Assembly (NCBI GenBank): GCA_900316475.1
Contig: ONDA01000020.1
Location: 41,335 to 105,334, forward strand
Length of the DNA: 64,000 nucleotides
Direction: 5' to 3'
Origin: an uncultured Prevotellaceae bacterium
GTDB taxonomy: Bacteria > Bacteroidota > Bacteroidia > Bacteroidales > Bacteroidaceae
Made by a program: the position numbers and the translations under genes. How positions within the stretch are numbered: position 1 is the first letter of the stretch; every line of letters starts with the position of its first letter. Shown here one piece after another: positions 49,786 through 57,609 of the stretch. Below the pieces are notes generated by a model. It did not search any database. It worked only from the letters and a program-made list of their open reading frames with translations, and had not been told where the DNA came from.

Positions 49786-50810
49786 TATTTAATGATTTTA
49801 TTGATTCTGGCTTTCAACCTCTCACACTTCAGTCTTACGTAAGCCACTGGCAGCAAAAGATACGACAGCCAGTTAGATTTCAATGTGTCCTTTTTAAGCT
49901 GGACATCCTTTCTCAACAGTGCCTTTCTGAGGATAAGGGTTGTGAGATGAATGCGCCGACCTAATGACAGCGGCTTGCATCGCCCATTCATCACCAACCC
50001 GGCATAGTAGCGGTAGATATCGTACCCCCAGTCATCACCTTTCCGCCGACCTGTTTGTATCATTCCGCTCTCCAATATACGGTAGCAGCCCGTTTGTTCC
50101 GGCAACCAGATGAAGTCACCCATCAGGGCGGCACTCAATGTAAGGGCAAAATCCATCTTTATGGGACAGTTGGCGAAGGATTCAGATTTCCACACCTTAT
50201 AGCGGTACATGCTGGTGAACACCATGATGTAGTTGCCGTGACGGAGCAGCGTAGGCAGGTTGTCACCGGAATGGGAACGGCCAGGATAATCTTTTATAAA
50301 TGGTCTGCTTATCGGATTCCCTTCACCATCAATGGCCTGAAAGTTGGTATAGACTAATGTAGCCTGGGGATTGGCGTCTAAGGCATCCGCCTGCTTTTGC
50401 AGTTTATGCGCGTCGGTCCAATAGTCGTCACCCTCACATAGGCCAACATAGTCTATCTCATCTGTCACTTCCCGATAATATTTCAGTCTTGGTTTCTTGA
50501 TGCTGTAGTGATTGTATTTCAGCAGATAAACTGCAAAGTAGCAGTTTTTGTTCTCCTGATGGCGAGCCACCGTCAGGTGGTAGTCATCGGTTTCCTTTGT
50601 CCACTCTGTGTCAAAGTGGTCGTTCAGGTATTGTTTGATGACCTCTGGCTCTCCGTCCGTGCTGGCATCGTCCATGATGAGGCAGACGAACGGAAAGCTC
50701 GTCTGCTGCATGCAAAAACCATCCATGGTATCCTTGATATAGGATGCCTGGTTGTAAGTGTTGCACCACACAGACACCTTAAAGTGACTTATAGTTTGAA
50801 CTTGTGCCAT
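49785..50810 (-). CDS. GT2 glycosyltransferase
   Basis: 341 residues. VSVWCNTYNQASYIKDTMDGF replaces the usual V-S-V-I-I-P-x-Y start, with LIMDDASTDGEPEVI as the nucleotide-binding Asp motif and YVGLCEGDDYWTDAHKLQKQADAL as the D-D/W-x-D acceptor-side motif of GT2 enzymes. The C-terminal 60 residues are basic and helical. The N-T-Y-N-Q sequence is typical of the capsular GT2 subgroup that often adds Gal or GalNAc-type sugars, but specificity cannot be read. Four nt lie between the Wzx stop and its start. Confidence 0.86.
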   Translation of the reverse strand: MAQVQTISHFKVSVWCNTYNQASYIKDTMDGFCMQQTSFPFVCLIMDDASTDGEPEVIKQYLNDHFDTEWTKETDDYHLTVARHQENKNCYFAVYLLKYNHYSIKKPRLKYYREVTDEIDYVGLCEGDDYWTDAHKLQKQADALDANPQATLVYTNFQAIDGEGNPISRPFIKDYPGRSHSGDNLPTLLRHGNYIMVFTSMYRYKVWKSESFANCPIKMDFALTLSAALMGDFIWLPEQTGCYRILESGMIQTGRRKGDDWGYDIYRYYAGLVMNGRCKPLSLGRRIHLTTLILRKALLRKDVQLKKDTLKSNWLSYLLLPVAYVRLKCERLKARINKIIK

Positions 50811-50814
50811 TATA

Positions 50815-52251
50815 CTATTTTCTTTTCTTCAGAATATCTATAATCTCTTTATATTCATTCATCTTGAACAGCTTGCAGCAGGCGAAAAACACTGTCGTCC
50901 CTACAGCAATCTGCATGGGAAGCACAATCCAGTAGCTCAGGGGCAGGAACTTCAGGAACCAGACCGGCAGGGCGATAGCTATAGCCAAAGCGTAGGAGGG
51001 GGCAATGTCGCGCAACTGCATCCAAGAGCTATATCCCAACAGGCGACCTGAGTAATGGGAGTTGAGGAAGTAGGCAATGATACCCACGGCGAGGTTCGCC
51101 CACAACATGGGCATGATGCCTACGAAAGCACCGATGAACAGGGGCACCAAGATGATGATTTTCTTAATGACCTCGAGTCCGAGGAACAGGTCGCTGCGTC
51201 CCTGCACCTGCAGCATATTCAGGTTGATGGCATGCAGCGGATAGAGGCTGTAATTGATGCAGATGAGCGGCAGATAGGTGGAAGCCTCATGCCATTTGGG
51301 CCCTATCATACAGTAGATGAGCGGTTCGCTGACAGCACCGAGAGAGAACAAGGCTATGGTGGTAATGAACATGCTGGTGCGGATGATGCGGCGATAGGCC
51401 GAGAACATACGCTCCTTATCGTCCTGAATACTACTCAGCACAGGGTAGGTGACTCGTTCCACCACCATTGTCAGGTTAGTCGAACACAGCCCAGCATAGT
51501 GCCGTGCCCGGGTGTACTGCCCTAACGTCGCCGGGCTGTAGAATTTTCCCACCACCACCTGGTGCAACTCTTTCCACACCGCATCAAGCAATACACTCAC
51601 CATCATCTTCCACCCAAAGGCGAACAACTCATGGAAACTTTCCATAGAGAATCGCACTCTGGGCATCCACTTATTATAAATATAAAACAGCATGGTGGTC
51701 ACGGCTTGTGAAGTGAGTTGCTGACCCACCAATGCCCAGACGCCGAACCCCGTCAGAGCCATGACGATGCCCACAATGCCGCTCAAAGCCGTAGCAACAA
51801 TCGTTATCTTGGTCTGCGTTTTGAAGTCGATGCGTTTGGTGAGGCGCGTCTGCTGCACCATGCCCAAAGCCCCGATGATTAGCCCTAACGAAGAGACCCG
51901 TACTAGTGGGATGAGTTCTTCGCGCTCGAAGAAACCGGCTATCAGGGGCGCACAGAGGAATGTTACCCCGTAGAGCAGCACGCTCATCGCGAGGTTGCAG
52001 ATAAATACGGTGTTGTAGTCATCGTCGGTGGCATCCTTCTTGCGAATCAGGGCAGTAGTAAAACCACCGTTGACCAGTGCCGTACAAAGAACGGTGACGA
52101 TGCCCACGAGTCCCAACAGCCCATAGTCATCGGGCGACAACAGTCGGGCCAGCACAATGCCGATGACGAACTGCATGCCGTAGCGGGCGACATTATCCAG
52201 TGCCGACCAACCTAAGCCCTTTACCGTCTTATCTTTCAGCGATTCTGCCAT
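50815..52251 (-). CDS. wzx: Wzx-type lipid-linked repeat-unit flippase
   Basis: 478 residues, 12-14 membrane helices, in the MOP/polysaccharide_synt superfamily. Recognisable elements are LKDKTVKGLGWSALDNVARYGMQFVIGIVLARLLSPDDYGLLGLV at the N-terminus (quoted here in pieces: VKGLGWSALDN, ARLLSPDDYGLL), then GFFEREELIPLVRVSSLGLII, VVGKFYSPATLGQYTRARH and YPVLSSIQDDKERMFSAYRR. The R-L-L-x-P-x-D-Y-G-L motif is diagnostic of the WzxC/TuaB-like branch. It moves undecaprenyl-linked repeat units to the periplasmic face. It lies 16 nt after the GT-D-like gene. Confidence 0.88.
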   Translation of the reverse strand: MAESLKDKTVKGLGWSALDNVARYGMQFVIGIVLARLLSPDDYGLLGLVGIVTVLCTALVNGGFTTALIRKKDATDDDYNTVFICNLAMSVLLYGVTFLCAPLIAGFFEREELIPLVRVSSLGLIIGALGMVQQTRLTKRIDFKTQTKITIVATALSGIVGIVMALTGFGVWALVGQQLTSQAVTTMLFYIYNKWMPRVRFSMESFHELFAFGWKMMVSVLLDAVWKELHQVVVGKFYSPATLGQYTRARHYAGLCSTNLTMVVERVTYPVLSSIQDDKERMFSAYRRIIRTSMFITTIALFSLGAVSEPLIYCMIGPKWHEASTYLPLICINYSLYPLHAINLNMLQVQGRSDLFLGLEVIKKIIILVPLFIGAFVGIMPMLWANLAVGIIAYFLNSHYSGRLLGYSSWMQLRDIAPSYALAIAIALPVWFLKFLPLSYWIVLPMQIAVGTTVFFACCKLFKMNEYKEIIDILKKRK

Positions 52252-52267
52252 TCCTCAAAACGTGTTC

Positions 52268-53254
52268 TTACCAATAACATCCATTTTCAACCATCGAGCC
52301 GTTCTTGATTCTCTCGTTGTCGCTGGGACGTATCCAATAGTCGTTGATCACACTGCTGTACTTAGGCTGCTGGGAGACCCACCGTTCGCCGTAAACGCCA
52401 AAGAGCATCTGCGTCCATCCTGCAAGGTGGATTGCCGCTTTTCCCCTGCGCTTCACATGCGCTGCCAGGCTCATGCCGTAGGCGCCACATCCGATGATGG
52501 CCGCATCGTATTCGCATCGGTCAATCTCGTCCTCCATGTAGTGCAAGGCCTCAAACCAATCTCTGAACCGAGATGGCTCGCCTGCCAGCGTCTGTACGGC
52601 CTTGATGCAGATAAGCTCCTTGAACTCGGGCAGTACCTCGGGGTCGGTGAACAGCCGCTCGCGGTTATACTCATATTGGTGCCTGATGCTCTCCACAAAT
52701 GGGTGAACCACCACGACACGCTTGCCTTTTAGCCATTTCGTCCAAGGATTGCGAAAAAGCCACGGCGCATAAAACGCATCCAGATTCACCTTGACAGCCC
52801 CACTCCAATAGTGCGCCAGATACTGCTCGTTGGGTATATACGATGCAAGTATGTCTATCATTTGGCAGTCTTCCAACGCCTGCATTCCGAAGCGGTCGGC
52901 TGTTTCTGCGCTTAAAGGAAACACCCCGGCATTGTAGTACAGATAGTGTTTGGCCACGGGTTCTGGGATGGGCACATCGCCGCGAATCATGTCCTTGTAG
53001 AGCTTCCATCCCGGCTTATTTCGGCACAGATAGGAACTCAGTGCCTGATTGAACTCTATCGTGCCCCATTTTGACAGCATGAAGCCCGATGCCCCCTTTC
53101 TGTTTAGCATTTCCAGAATGAGGTCGTTGCCGTCTTGATTCATAGCTTCGCAATAGGCCTCCGTAATATATTCCGGATGCCTGATATGATATATCTTGCG
53201 TGCAACCTTCAACATAAATGTCAAGATTGGTCTATTTACGGGCTCTACGTACAT
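52268..53254 (-). CDS. GT-D-fold-like conserved protein of EPS loci
   Basis: 328 residues, cytosolic, no signal peptide. Two conserved blocks are seen: an N-terminal one (FMLSKWGTIEFNQALSSYL, HYLYYNAGVFPLSAETADRF, DILASYIPNEQYLAHYW) and a C-terminal one (KRVVVVHPFVESIRHQYEYN, AAIIGCGAYGMSLAAHVKR, AIHLAGWTQMLFGVYGERW). The latter resembles GT-D-fold (DUF1792-like) glycosyltransferase domains and proteins frequent in Bacteroidetes capsule loci. Enzymatic activity has not been assigned to this subgroup as far as I know. The gene starts just downstream of a relic phosphoglycosyl-transferase fragment. Confidence 0.65.
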   Translation of the reverse strand: MYVEPVNRPILTFMLKVARKIYHIRHPEYITEAYCEAMNQDGNDLILEMLNRKGASGFMLSKWGTIEFNQALSSYLCRNKPGWKLYKDMIRGDVPIPEPVAKHYLYYNAGVFPLSAETADRFGMQALEDCQMIDILASYIPNEQYLAHYWSGAVKVNLDAFYAPWLFRNPWTKWLKGKRVVVVHPFVESIRHQYEYNRERLFTDPEVLPEFKELICIKAVQTLAGEPSRFRDWFEALHYMEDEIDRCEYDAAIIGCGAYGMSLAAHVKRRGKAAIHLAGWTQMLFGVYGERWVSQQPKYSSVINDYWIRPSDNERIKNGSMVENGCYW

Positions 53255-53266
53255 CTTTGTTTACTT

Positions 53267-53329
53267 TTAATACAACATTTCGTCTCGCTTGAAGATCGTC
53301 TTGACCGTCATCCAGATGATGCCTCCGAT
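53267..53329 (-). pseudogene. Relic 3' end of a phosphoglycosyl transferase gene
   Basis: In the gap and overlapping the ATP-grasp 3' end, the minus strand encodes GGIIWMTVKTIFKRDEMLY and then a stop. This aligns with the C-terminus of the intact transferase at 59056-60420 (LRIIWMTVKLMFKRDQQAC). The DNA stretches 53304-53322 and 59093-59111 are identical over 19 bases. The frame is closed just upstream of this segment, so only the last 20 or so codons survive. It marks a recombination junction within the operon. Confidence 0.8.
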
Positions 53330-54489
53330 TTAATGTTTTCGAATCTTGACGGGTATTTACCCTGCCACCAGTATTCTTTGGTGGGATGGTAGCCGATGAA
53401 GTATTCAAACTCCTCACGTTGCCCCCCATGTATCAATTGAGAGCCTGATAATTCTGCGTTCTCGTTGCCTTCTATCACTATCCACTCCTTGTCCTTGTCA
53501 TACGCGAAATCCCAGCCGATGTAGCGCAGGGTGGGTACTCGTTCTGCCATTTCAATGGCTTTGTTGCAAAGCTGCCGCCAGCGAGGAATCTTGATACCTT
53601 TGATGGGAATGTGGGTGTCGGGATGTGCATCAATAGGGGCTATCCTAAACTTGTCTATGCCAAGCGTATTCACCATTCCAGTACACATGTTGATGCCTGC
53701 TTCAATACTGCCTGTTGCTCCCGAACATATAAAGTTTCCACCCACACCGATGCGGGCGTGGGGATACCACATACGAATGTCTCCATCACCCAAATTAATA
53801 GTGAACATCCGCACACTATTGATACTGGCGGGATGAAGGACCGCCATCTCCTCGCCTTGCTCTATCAGTTCCTCCACCAGCACACCTTTTTCGGTGCCAC
53901 TATTCCAATGGCTGTTGGTCTCCTCTATTTCTGCAAACAACTGGTTGAAGAGTTCGTGGGTGTCTGAATCGCCGACTTCAACTTTGCGGACGCCCAATGA
54001 CTGCCCCAGTCCTATGGGCTTGACTACAAACGAAGGATGACGCTGACAGAAGGCTGCAAAGGCAGGGAAGTCCTGCTCGCTTTCGAGTAGCAACACCTCG
54101 CGTCGGTAGGCATCCTTCAGCAGTTGGTAGGCATGCCATTTGTTGCTTAGCAGGTGCATGTCCTCCTTCTTGTTCAGATGGTATATGTAGTCGAAGCGAC
54201 CTCGGAAGGTGATGTACTGGCGCTTCTTTTCGTCGGTGGCACCCAAGAGTTCAAGGTAGAATTCCTCAGCTGTGCCAATGCCGTACTGCCAGTAATCGTA
54301 TGTGGCAATGGCAAAGATATCCTCTATGCTCCTGCCGCCCGCGATGTCGGGTCTGATTTTGGCACGTGTTTCCAACTGCTGCTTAATGTCTTGGATGATC
54401 CACGGATTGTAGAGCTCAGGATAAGCTGCTACAATCTCACGGCCAGTACGAATCTGATAGGCCTCGTCTTCACTTGCGTATAGTTTCAT
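53308..54489 (-). CDS. Sugar-transfer-associated ATP-grasp protein
   Basis: 393 residues matching the ATPgrasp_ST family found in capsule loci. N-terminal helical region, then LSNKWHAYQLLKDAYRREVLLLE, SFVVKPIGLGQSLGVRKVEVG (ATP-binding Lys and Gly-rich loop), EKGVLVEELIEQGEEMAVLHPASINSVRMFTI (quoted in parts: VLVEELIEQ, HPASINSVR), ARIGVGGNFICSG and YIGWDFAYDKDKEWIVIEGNENAE (metal-binding Asp/Glu/Asn). Likely forms an amide or phosphate-activated bond on a sugar or lipid-linked sugar. The last five residues (EASSG) are read from the relic transferase sequence in another frame, so its natural C-terminus has probably been replaced. Confidence 0.8.
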   Translation of the reverse strand: MKLYASEDEAYQIRTGREIVAAYPELYNPWIIQDIKQQLETRAKIRPDIAGGRSIEDIFAIATYDYWQYGIGTAEEFYLELLGATDEKKRQYITFRGRFDYIYHLNKKEDMHLLSNKWHAYQLLKDAYRREVLLLESEQDFPAFAAFCQRHPSFVVKPIGLGQSLGVRKVEVGDSDTHELFNQLFAEIEETNSHWNSGTEKGVLVEELIEQGEEMAVLHPASINSVRMFTINLGDGDIRMWYPHARIGVGGNFICSGATGSIEAGINMCTGMVNTLGIDKFRIAPIDAHPDTHIPIKGIKIPRWRQLCNKAIEMAERVPTLRYIGWDFAYDKDKEWIVIEGNENAELSGSQLIHGGQREEFEYFIGYHPTKEYWWQGKYPSRFENIKSEASSG

Positions 54490-54510
54490 CTTATTAAAAT
54501 TTTGCGTGTT

Positions 54511-55659
54511 TCACATTCCCCATCCCTTTTCCTCTATAATGGAAATCACTTTATGTACGTCCTCCTCACTCAATGCGTGATGTATGGGCAGGCAAATGAC
54601 TTCGTCGGCAATCCTCGTGGCTACAGGCAGGTTCTCGGGGGCTGCGGACGGCAGACCGCGATACATATTAAAGGTGCTGATGAGCGGATAGAAGTACCGT
54701 CTTCCAAATATCCCCTGCTCTTGCAACTTGAAGTACAACTCGTCACGGGACATACCATATTCCTTTGCATTGACAAAGATGGGGAAATAACTATAGTTAT
54801 GCCTAACGTCCTGCATATCTTCAAAGAAACGAATGCCCTCTACTCCAGACAAGGCTTCGCGGTAGGTTGTTGCCACGCAGTGGCGCACCTCAATGGCAGC
54901 ATCCACCTGACGTAGGTTAAGCAATCCATAAGCTGCACGAACCTCATCCATTTTCGAGTTAATCCCCGGAGCCACCACCTCAGTCTCTCCTGCAAAACCG
55001 AAGTTCTTCAGGTAATCAATATGTTTCTTCGTCTCAGCATCGTTCATCACCATTGCCCCTCCTTCAATAGTGGTAAACACTTTCGTGGCATGAAAACTGA
55101 GTGTGCTCATGTCGCCGGCCTTTAGGATACTGTCCCCGTCTTTCTCTACGCCGAACGCATGGGCTGCATCGTAGATGACTTTCAGTCCGTGGCGGTCGGC
55201 AATGTCCTGTATCGCCTTCGTGTCACAAGGATTACCATAAACGTGAACCGGCATAATAGCACTTGTTCTCGGTGTGATAGCAGCCTCAATCTTGCTGGGG
55301 TCAATATTTCCTGTTTTCAGGTCAATATCCACAAACACAGGCGTGCAGCCGTTCCACCAGATGGCATGTGTTGTCGCTACGAAACTATAGGGTGTAGTTA
55401 TCACCTCGCCCTTGATTTTCAGTGCCTGCAATGCTGTTATTAGCGGTAGTGTACCATTGGTGAAGAGACTCACGAACGGAACTTTGAGGTATGCGGCCAA
55501 TGCCTCCTCTAATTGCTGATGATATTCACCATTGTTGGTTATCCACTTCCTGTCCCAAATGTCGCGCAACAACTCAGTAAAGTCGTCGAATGCCGGAAGC
55601 AGCGGGGACGTCACCCTCACACTTTCGCTGCTCATCATCTTTTGTAATAATTCCTCCAT
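54511..55659 (-). CDS. DegT/DnrJ/EryC1/StrS sugar aminotransferase (VioA-like)
   Basis: 382 residues from MEELLQKMMSSESVRV, 4 nt after the WbqC stop; the 15-codon longer frame runs into wbqC. PLP enzyme with WITNNGEYHQQLEEALAAYL, SLFTNGTLPLITALQALK, VITTPYSFVATTHAIWWNG, MPVHVYGNPCD, VIYDAAHAFGVE and the catalytic lysine in SFHATKVFTTIEGGAM near residue 190. The pattern is closest, from memory, to dTDP-4-amino-4,6-dideoxyglucose-forming VioA/QdtB types. It should install an amino group on a nucleotide-linked keto sugar. No dTDP-sugar synthesis genes lie in the window, so the keto-sugar donor must come from elsewhere. Confidence 0.85.
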   Translation of the reverse strand: MEELLQKMMSSESVRVTSPLLPAFDDFTELLRDIWDRKWITNNGEYHQQLEEALAAYLKVPFVSLFTNGTLPLITALQALKIKGEVITTPYSFVATTHAIWWNGCTPVFVDIDLKTGNIDPSKIEAAITPRTSAIMPVHVYGNPCDTKAIQDIADRHGLKVIYDAAHAFGVEKDGDSILKAGDMSTLSFHATKVFTTIEGGAMVMNDAETKKHIDYLKNFGFAGETEVVAPGINSKMDEVRAAYGLLNLRQVDAAIEVRHCVATTYREALSGVEGIRFFEDMQDVRHNYSYFPIFVNAKEYGMSRDELYFKLQEQGIFGRRYFYPLISTFNMYRGLPSAAPENLPVATRIADEVICLPIHHALSEEDVHKVISIIEEKGWGM

Positions 55660-55663
55660 CTGT

Positions 55664-56386
55664 CTATAAGAAATGATAACGGTCCAACATGTCATGTATC
55701 TCATCGCGCGAACAATACATCATCAGGTCGATGATGCTTAGGTCGGGAACGAACTCGTCACAGCGTTGCTGGTAGCGGATGTCCTCGTTGCGCCGCAGGA
55801 ACTGGAGATTGATGCCCATCTCGCGGAAAGCATCTTTGACGTAATAGTCCATGCCTGCACCCGAAGGGTTGATATAGTCGGTAATGCCAAAGTGATTGCA
55901 AGTACGACGAATTACTTCAGTAGCCCTGCAGTCCCAATGTTTTGACACATCAGAAAGTAACCTGAATTCCGTATGGGTGCCTAAGTACTCTGCTACAATC
56001 CTTAGCTGTTTGACAAGATAGCGTGTCAGGTCAGGCTCTTCGTCCAGCAGGATAGGCTTGATGACCTCCATCGCCTCGCTATAGTGTGGTGCCTGACCAT
56101 AGTAAAACTTCAGCACCCGACAGAGGTATTCTGCCTGTTTGCGGCTGACCAGGCGTTTCGTCTCGCAGATGAGTCGGTTGCAGGAGGCGTGGCTCACTTC
56201 AATGCCGAAGTACTGAGGCTGGTCACCCTCGCCTAAGATGCGGTTGCGGTTAATCCAGCCATGCTTGATATAGTGAACACTGTCGCCAACCACAAACACA
56301 TCGGCAGCATGGATGAGCTGCCAATAGCCGATGTAAGGGAAGAAGTACGGCTGCATGATGGCAATATGGCGTTTCCCTTCAATCAT
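55664..56386 (-). CDS. wbqC: WbqC-family protein
   Basis: 240 residues matching the WbqC family: IAIMQPYFFPYIGYWQLIHAADVFVVGD at the N-terminus (in parts: MQPYFFPYIGYWQL), HGWINRNRIL, CRVLKFYYGQAPHYSEAMEVI and YINPSGAGMDYY. The C-terminal FVPDLSIIDLMMYCSRDE completes the signature. WbqC proteins travel with DegT aminotransferases and are thought to N-acylate the amino sugar in place of the usual hexapeptide acyltransferase. That assignment is from family context rather than strong biochemistry. It overlaps the ATP-grasp-like gene upstream by 4 nt. Confidence 0.87.
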   Translation of the reverse strand: MIEGKRHIAIMQPYFFPYIGYWQLIHAADVFVVGDSVHYIKHGWINRNRILGEGDQPQYFGIEVSHASCNRLICETKRLVSRKQAEYLCRVLKFYYGQAPHYSEAMEVIKPILLDEEPDLTRYLVKQLRIVAEYLGTHTEFRLLSDVSKHWDCRATEVIRRTCNHFGITDYINPSGAGMDYYVKDAFREMGINLQFLRRNEDIRYQQRCDEFVPDLSIIDLMMYCSRDEIHDMLDRYHFL

Positions 56387-57609
56387 AATACGAAACAGTC
56401 TTGTTTGAGTTCCTTGTCATCACTGTGGATGACGCACATCTTGCGGTCGTCCACCTTGTTGGTCACAGGAGCACTGCTGGTGCGCAGCATGCCGCTGTCG
56501 AAATAACGGTCGTCCATACACAGCATCATGCCGCACACATACTCGTCGTAACGATTACCTTCCCACACACAGGGATAAGTGCGCTGGTGGATGAAGGGTT
56601 GCAGGATGGCCCCCCCTACTGCCCCCGAGGGGGCTTCAATAGCTTGCATCACGCTGTTTCTCCATGTTTCCTCATCGGTCATCACGCCGGCATACAGTCC
56701 TACGCTCTTGCCCAGGTCGTATGGTTTTAGAATGTATTTATCCTTATGAGCCAAGGTATCCTCCCACACCTCCTTATACCTATTATTATATATATAGGTG
56801 GGGATAGTGTGCTGGCGCAGGAACACCGTTTCATCCTCTGTGAGGCACTGCTGTGTGAACTCATCGACGAAAATGAGACTCAGGAAGCGTTTGTCGTGCA
56901 TGAGGAAGATGGTGCGGAAGTCGTTGAGCATCCGCGCATCTATCATGGCCTGTAAGGTTTCCGTTTTGAAAGACAGCAGGTCGTGCTGGTTGAGGGCGCT
57001 GAACACTACGGCATCGTGGCTCCACTGGTCGATATGCGCTTCCACCTCAGCGGCCTCATAGATGGTCACCTCATGGCCGTAGTACTCATAGAACTTGGTG
57101 TAGAAGGTACTTTCGCTCCCCCGGTCGCCGCTCTTTAGAACATAGACAGGACTATTTGCGGGGATGGCGTCGCGCATGTAGGTCAGCAGTTCGTCGTAGC
57201 GGTTCTCCCAAGATGTGCCGGGATGCTCAGCCATGAACTGCTCAGTCTTGACCACCGATGGATAGTTAGCCCAGATGCCGTGACCGAAGAAGCGGCTGGT
57301 GATTTCCACCAGCAGCAGCCGTCCGTCGTCGCTGATGAGATAGTCAGGACGGTAGGCACCTGCCCGGAAGGGATAGCGGCTTTGACGGTCCAACACCTCC
57401 ATCACCTTGTCGTCTAAGGGCATGTACCGTGGCACCCACTCGCGATAGTGCTCCGCCATATAGACGATACACTTATAGAGCAGGGCCTGCATGCGCCGCA
57501 GTTCGTCACGCCGCTCCGATGTAATGAGCATCGGGCGGTCGTGATACCAGCGATGGTAATAGTCGGTCTTGTCAGCAAACAGCTGAAAGCAAACTTCCTG
57601 GCAATTCAT
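56383..57609 (-). CDS. ATP-grasp-like ligase (permuted type), unassigned
   Basis: 408 residues, cytosolic. The N-half has AYRPDYLISDDGRLLLVEITSRFFGHGIW, resembling the permuted ATP-grasp/glutathionylspermidine-synthase-type R-P-D-x-L and E-I-x-S/A-R motif. The C-half has YILKPYDLGKSVGLYAG (ATP-binding Lys and Gly loop) and GGAILQPFIHQR. I do not recognise a named family. A repeat-encoded segment (EAPSGAVGGA) sits before the second block. The gene overlaps the radical SAM gene by 4 nt upstream and wbqC by 4 nt downstream, implying tightly coupled production. Ligation of an amino acid or other carboxylate to the amino sugar is a reasonable hypothesis. Confidence 0.6.
   Translation of the reverse strand: MNCQEVCFQLFADKTDYYHRWYHDRPMLITSERRDELRRMQALLYKCIVYMAEHYREWVPRYMPLDDKVMEVLDRQSRYPFRAGAYRPDYLISDDGRLLLVEITSRFFGHGIWANYPSVVKTEQFMAEHPGTSWENRYDELLTYMRDAIPANSPVYVLKSGDRGSESTFYTKFYEYYGHEVTIYEAAEVEAHIDQWSHDAVVFSALNQHDLLSFKTETLQAMIDARMLNDFRTIFLMHDKRFLSLIFVDEFTQQCLTEDETVFLRQHTIPTYIYNNRYKEVWEDTLAHKDKYILKPYDLGKSVGLYAGVMTDEETWRNSVMQAIEAPSGAVGGAILQPFIHQRTYPCVWEGNRYDEYVCGMMLCMDDRYFDSGMLRTSSAPVTNKVDDRKMCVIHSDDKELKQDCFVL
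56607..56636. repeat. GC-rich palindromic insert inside ATP-grasp-like gene
   Basis: GGCCCCCCCTACTGCCCCCG followed by AGGGGGC, in frame, similar to the palindromic blocks in glmM and uvrA. Confidence 0.55.
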
